Origin: Bin22 sp965207275 | GTDB lineage: Bacteria > Chloroflexota > Dehalococcoidia > Lucifugimonadales > UBA3495 | DNA length: 64,000 nucleotides | Direction: 5' to 3' | Assembly (NCBI GenBank): GCA_965207275.1 | Contig: CBDBMH010000002.1 | Span: 2,852,001 to 2,916,000 of the forward strand | In this document: positions 60,821 through 64,000 of the stretch, in pieces | How the letters are laid out: each line of letters opens with the position of its first letter | How positions within the stretch are numbered: position 1 is the first letter of the stretch | Program-made: the position numbers and the translations under genes | The notes under the pieces: generated by a model | Told to the model about the DNA's origin: nothing | The model's database searches: none | The model's input: the letters and a program-made list of their open reading frames with translations, nothing else

Positions 60821-61116
60821 ACGGGGTGACGGCCGTAGTCAGGGTTAAAGTGGAACTGTTCGGCACTCCCCGCATTCACTGCGGAACAACGGCAGTGGAG
60901 TTGTCGGTGTCTTGTCCGGCCAACCGGAACAGCCTGGTGGCCGCCCTGGCGGAGCAGTGTCCCCCATTGGTGGGGCACGGCTTGAAAGAAGACCTGACCG
61001 GCCTGGATGACGGCTACGTTTTCAACTTGAACGGCCTGACCTTCCTGGGCGAAGCCGACTTCATCCTGGCCGATGGTGATTCCCTGCTCCTGCTGTCCAG
61101 CCAGGCCGGCGGCTGA
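60817..61116 (+). CDS. MoaD/ThiS-like sulfur carrier protein
   Basis: A 99-residue ubiquitin-like protein: VRVKVELFGTPRIHCG at the start, VFNLNGLTFLGEADFILADGDSLLLLSSQAGG at the end. The C-terminal Gly-Gly is the site adenylated and thiocarboxylated to donate sulfur in molybdopterin synthesis. It overlaps mobA and is followed by the AOR gene ~100 bases on. Such AOR-linked MoaD proteins may make the pterin for the tungsten or molybdenum enzyme next door. It is a little longer than a usual MoaD (~80 residues). Confidence 0.85.
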   Translation: MNGVTAVVRVKVELFGTPRIHCGTTAVELSVSCPANRNSLVAALAEQCPPLVGHGLKEDLTGLDDGYVFNLNGLTFLGEADFILADGDSLLLLSSQAGG

Positions 61117-61220
61117 TAAAGTAGCGATTACTGACAGCACTCTATGGCTGACATTCCCAGGAGAGCATCGAAACCAACCAACCCAATGCGTATTGCTGTT
61201 TAGCCATTCCTAATTGAACG

Positions 61221-63131
61221 ATGTACGGTTACCACGGCAAAGCCCTGATCGTTGACCTGTCCTCTCGCACCCACCGCTGGGACGCATTGGGCAGCGACAC
61301 CCTGCGCAACTTTATCGGCGGCATCGGGCTGGGGACCTGCCTTCTGTACCGGTACTGTCCGCCGGGCGCCGACCCGCTGGGGCCGGATAATCCGCTGCTT
61401 TTCGTGGGCAGTCCGCTGGTGGGCACCCGCCTGACTACTTCCAGCAAGTTTGCCGTCCTCACCAAGTCGCCCCTGACCGGCTTCATCGCCGATTCCCTCT
61501 CTTCCAGCCACCTGGCCACCGAACTCAAGAAGTGCTGCGGCGACGCTCTTATCATCGTAGGGCGCGCCGACGGTCCAATCCTGTTGAGGGTTGAAGGCGA
61601 TGCCCTGGATACAGGCCACGTAACTGTCCAGTTCGAGGACGCCGCCGACCTGGCGGGCATGGGAGCTGCTGCCAGGGAAGAGACGGTGAAGAAACGGCTG
61701 GGCGACCGGCGTTACCGTGTGGCCTGCATCGGCCCGGCGGGAGAGGCGCAGGTCAAATTCGCCTCCATCAGCAACGATGGGGGCCGGCAGGCCGGACGAT
61801 GCGGACTGGGCGCGGTTATGGGTTCCAAGAACCTGATGGCCCTGGCATTGCGGGGCCATCAGCCGGTGGAAGTTGCCGAACCCGACGCGGTACGCAGCTA
61901 CGGCCGAGACCTCAGCCGCCGCAGCCTGGGCGCCGCCACCGAAAAATACCGCAACTTGGGCACCATGGCCAACGTGGCCGTCTTCAACCGCCTGGGAACT
62001 TTGCCTACCCGCAACTTTCGCCAGTCCACCTTCGAGGCGGCCGAACAGGTCAGCGGCGAAGAACTTCACCGCAGCCACCTGCAGCGAAACGCCGGTTGCG
62101 CCAACTGCACCATCGGCTGCGAGCGAATCTTGGTGTCCGAAGACAAGGGCGGAAAGAAGGGCATAGGCAATGGTGGCGTCCGTATGGAATACGAAAGCCT
62201 GTTTGCCCTGGGGCCCCTTTGCGGCGTTTCCGACCCGGACACGGTCATCCGCGCCGCCGCCATCTGCGACGACCTGGGCATGGACACCATCAGCGCCGGC
62301 GCCACCGCGGCCTGGGCTATGGAGTGCTTTGAGCGGGGACTTCTGACCACGGAAGACACCGGTGGCGTGGAACTGCGGTTTGGCAACGGCGAGGCGCTGT
62401 TGAAGGTACTGGAAGATATGGGACACCGACGGGGCATCGGCAACCTGCTGGCCCAGGGCAGCCGCGCCGCCGCTGCCGTGGTCGGCCAGGGATCTGATGC
62501 CTGGGCCATGCAGGTCAAGGGCCTGGAAATGCCCGGTTACGAGCCCCGTAGCCTCAAGACCATGGCCCTGGGCTTGGCCACCACGCCCCGGGGCGCCTGC
62601 CACAACCGCTCCTCCGCCTACGAAGCCGACTTTTCCGACCGGGTTGACCGCCTTTCGGTGGACGAGGCCCGGGGCGGCATTGCCGCCGAGAGCGAGGACT
62701 TCGAGGCGGTGCTGGACTCCCTGATCTGGTGCAAGTTCCTCCGCAAAGCCTTCCACGATTTTTACGAAGAGTCGGCCCAGGTCTATTCCATGGTCACCGG
62801 TTGGGAAATGACCGCCCAGGACCTGCGGCGTTGCGGTGAGCGAATCTCCAACCTGAAGAAACTCTTCAACCTCCGCGAGGGCTGGACCCGCGCCGACGAC
62901 ACCTTGCCCCGGCGCACACTGGAGGAACCCCTGCCCACGGGCGTTGCGGCCGGTGTTGGCCTCTCCAAGGCAGACCTGGACTTCATGATCGCCGGCTACT
63001 ACCGGGCCCGCGGCTGGACGGAAGACGGCCTGATACCGGACAGGAAGCTGGCGGAATTGGGCCTGGATAACCTGTCCGCAGGTAACGCAATGACGCCAAT
63101 GGGCAAATCCCTTTCCGGTAGGGTAGAATAG
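61221..63131 (+). CDS. Aldehyde:ferredoxin oxidoreductase family protein
   Basis: A 636-residue AOR-family enzyme: N-terminal YGYHGKALIVDLSSRTHRW, pterin-binding regions SSKFAVLTKSPLTGFIADS and SNDGGRQAGRCGLGAVMGSKNLMAL, the Fe-S motif CANCTIGC (~residues 294-301) with a later Cys in LIWCKFLRK completing the 4Fe-4S site, and PGYEPRSLKTMALGLATTPRGACHNRS near the active site. It oxidises an aldehyde to an acid with ferredoxin, through a tungsten or molybdenum bis-pterin. Its neighbours mobA and moaD supply cofactor steps. No dedicated ferredoxin gene is adjacent. Confidence 0.95.
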   Translation: MYGYHGKALIVDLSSRTHRWDALGSDTLRNFIGGIGLGTCLLYRYCPPGADPLGPDNPLLFVGSPLVGTRLTTSSKFAVLTKSPLTGFIADSLSSSHLATELKKCCGDALIIVGRADGPILLRVEGDALDTGHVTVQFEDAADLAGMGAAAREETVKKRLGDRRYRVACIGPAGEAQVKFASISNDGGRQAGRCGLGAVMGSKNLMALALRGHQPVEVAEPDAVRSYGRDLSRRSLGAATEKYRNLGTMANVAVFNRLGTLPTRNFRQSTFEAAEQVSGEELHRSHLQRNAGCANCTIGCERILVSEDKGGKKGIGNGGVRMEYESLFALGPLCGVSDPDTVIRAAAICDDLGMDTISAGATAAWAMECFERGLLTTEDTGGVELRFGNGEALLKVLEDMGHRRGIGNLLAQGSRAAAAVVGQGSDAWAMQVKGLEMPGYEPRSLKTMALGLATTPRGACHNRSSAYEADFSDRVDRLSVDEARGGIAAESEDFEAVLDSLIWCKFLRKAFHDFYEESAQVYSMVTGWEMTAQDLRRCGERISNLKKLFNLREGWTRADDTLPRRTLEEPLPTGVAAGVGLSKADLDFMIAGYYRARGWTEDGLIPDRKLAELGLDNLSAGNAMTPMGKSLSGRVE

Positions 63132-63160
63132 CTGACAAGACTTGGAGCGAGATTCTTTCC

Positions 63161-63592
63161 ATGTCTCCTGTTGAACTCACAGCAATCGCTGGAATTCTTG
63201 CCGCGATAATTGCCGTTATAGGTCTGGCAACTGCCGCAATCTATCGCATCGGCAAGCTGTCTGAGGCTACTGCTCGAATCCCCGTTGAGATGAAGATAGA
63301 AGTACAGCGAATCCATGACCGCATCGGCCAGCACGAGACCCTAAACCAAGAACAGTTTCGTCATAACGAAGAACTCATCCGAAGGAACGAAGAGCTTGCC
63401 GAAGAGAGGTTCAGACGCAACGAGGAACTCGCTGAAGAAAGATATGGTCACATTGAGAGTCTTATCTGGTCAGAGGCGGAAAGCTCCCGCGAGCAAAACA
63501 GGAGCCTTCAACAGGCCATAATGTCCCATTCCCACGACGAGGACGGGAACGTAATGTTTCGAGTCCCGCCTCCTGAACCCGACCAGCAATAG
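63161..63592 (+). CDS. Coiled-coil membrane protein with internal repeats
   Basis: A 143-residue protein. Residues 4-30 form a membrane helix (LTAIAGILAAIIAVIGLATAAIY); the rest is a long charged coiled coil with at least three imperfect 12-residue repeats (RHNEELIRRNEELAEE, RFRRNEELAEER, RYGHIE). The C-terminal tail is His/Asp/Pro-rich. No family is recognised. It lies 29 bases after AOR and may be co-transcribed with it. The DNA of this gene is less GC-rich than the flanking genes, which may point to a foreign origin. Confidence 0.6.
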   Translation: MSPVELTAIAGILAAIIAVIGLATAAIYRIGKLSEATARIPVEMKIEVQRIHDRIGQHETLNQEQFRHNEELIRRNEELAEERFRRNEELAEERYGHIESLIWSEAESSREQNRSLQQAIMSHSHDEDGNVMFRVPPPEPDQQ

Positions 63593-63640
63593 CCACGGCC
63601 TAACTGCTTTCGGCGCCAGCCCACCAGGCTTGGAACAGTG

Positions 63641-64000
63641 ATGGAACGGGAAGAACTCAGGCCCCTGCTCCGCCGGAAATTTCCCCCGCACCGCACCTAT
63701 CTGCTACCAGCCCTGCATTTCCTCCAGGAAGAGTTGGGCCACCTCCCGGAATGGGCATTGCAGGTGGTGGCCTGGCACCTGCGCACCCCGGCCAGCGTCG
63801 TCTACGGCGCCGCCACCAGCTACACCGAGCTTCGAATCGAGGCGCCCGCCCAACACCTGGTCCGGGTCTGCGCCGGCCTCAGCTGTTGGCACGGCGGCGG
63901 GCGGGAACTGCTGGCGGAACTCTCTCAAGCCCTGGGCGTGGAGGCCGGCCGGACTACCGAGAATGGCCGGGTAACCCTGGAAGAGACTCCCTGCGCCTAC
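63641..64000 (+). CDS. NuoE-like [2Fe-2S] thioredoxin-fold subunit, partial (runs off right edge)
   Basis: The first 120 residues: a helical N-terminal part (LLPALHFLQEELGHLPEWALQVVAWHLR), then VVYGAATSYTELRI and LVRVCAGLSCWHGGGRELLAEL with the first two cluster cysteines (C-x4-C), and EETPCAY reaching the third. It matches the NuoE/HoxE subunit of NADH dehydrogenases and hydrogenases or formate dehydrogenases. It would link NAD(H) to the AOR or another redox enzyme to the right. ATG 63641 is the first start in the frame; no strong ribosome site is visible. Confidence 0.88.
   Translation, partial: MEREELRPLLRRKFPPHRTYLLPALHFLQEELGHLPEWALQVVAWHLRTPASVVYGAATSYTELRIEAPAQHLVRVCAGLSCWHGGGRELLAELSQALGVEAGRTTENGRVTLEETPCAY

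Noticed and set aside
63641..64000. Thioredoxin-like selenoprotein at the right edge
   Set aside because: No in-frame TGA is present; the cysteines fit a NuoE-type [2Fe-2S] site.
1..64000. CRISPR arrays, rRNA or tRNA genes
   Set aside because: No regularly spaced repeats, no rRNA-like stretches and no convincing tRNA cloverleaf were seen by reading; a tRNA search program could still find one.

Overview
The window is GC-rich bacterial DNA with short operons on both strands and many intergenic palindromic repeats. No rRNA, tRNA or CRISPR array was seen. The gene content is rich in flavin and molybdenum oxidoreductases: CoxL/XDH-type hydroxylases, luciferase-like monooxygenases, an aldehyde:ferredoxin oxidoreductase, short-chain and medium-chain dehydrogenases, a mandelate-racemase-like enolase-superfamily enzyme, a fumarylacetoacetate-hydrolase-family protein, acyl-CoA metabolism and MaoC/thioesterase hotdog proteins. 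Uma2, DinB, BrnTA, HicAB and HEPN accessory genes are interspersed. This profile suggests a free-living, organic-matter-degrading Chloroflexota of the SAR202/Dehalococcoidia type. That placement is inference; no phylogenetic marker was tested.

Layout. 1-2.1 kb: three-gene xanthine-dehydrogenase-like operon running off the left edge. 2.3-8.6 kb: an interval bounded by two ~490-530 bp copies of one repeat in inverted orientation, holding small membrane ORFs, a HEPN protein, a DUF4258-like/DUF2283 toxin-antitoxin-like pair with the DUF2283 part fused to a DNA methyltransferase-nuclease, and two MaoC genes. 8.7-13 kb: a thioesterase and a DUF1800-DUF1501-NHL operon. 13.2-15.5 kb: a Uma2 protein, a GrdB/PrdB-like selenoprotein with an in-frame UGA and a hairpin just after it, and a decayed antiporter. 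15.7-28.3 kb: mostly housekeeping and catabolic genes (Rieske protein, cobalamin-binding protein, Nnr, AcpS, MetF, ADH, enoyl-CoA hydratase, TlyA, rhomboid, enolase superfamily, PncC). 28.4-43 kb: a second HEPN gene, LLM oxidoreductase, SDRs, penicillin acylase, GIY-YIG protein, acyl-CoA synthetase, a heavily decayed Tat-type sulfite-oxidase-family gene, BrnTA, MDR oxidoreductase and an MBL hydrolase with an in-frame palindromic repeat insertion. 43-53 kb: a HicAB pair whose HicA has a nonsense codon, tandem DinB genes, FAH, alpha/beta hydrolase, VOC, an intact HicAB cassette between direct repeats of the 3' end of the adjacent XDH large-subunit gene, and Uma2 genes. 53-56 kb: LLM oxidoreductase, P-loop kinase and a HAAS-PadR pair. 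56.7-59.8 kb: an orphan phage packaging module (zinc ribbon, terminase, portal). 60-64 kb: MobA-MoaD-AOR, a coiled-coil membrane protein and a NuoE-like protein running off the right edge.

The most notable points are the UGA-containing selenoprotein with its hairpin, the methyltransferase whose start region occurs a second time 1.7 kb upstream (suggesting that a toxin-like cassette inserted there and fused to it), the repeat-bounded HicAB cassette, the isolated terminase-portal module, and pseudogenes whose internal stop is often TGA where a tryptophan would be expected.
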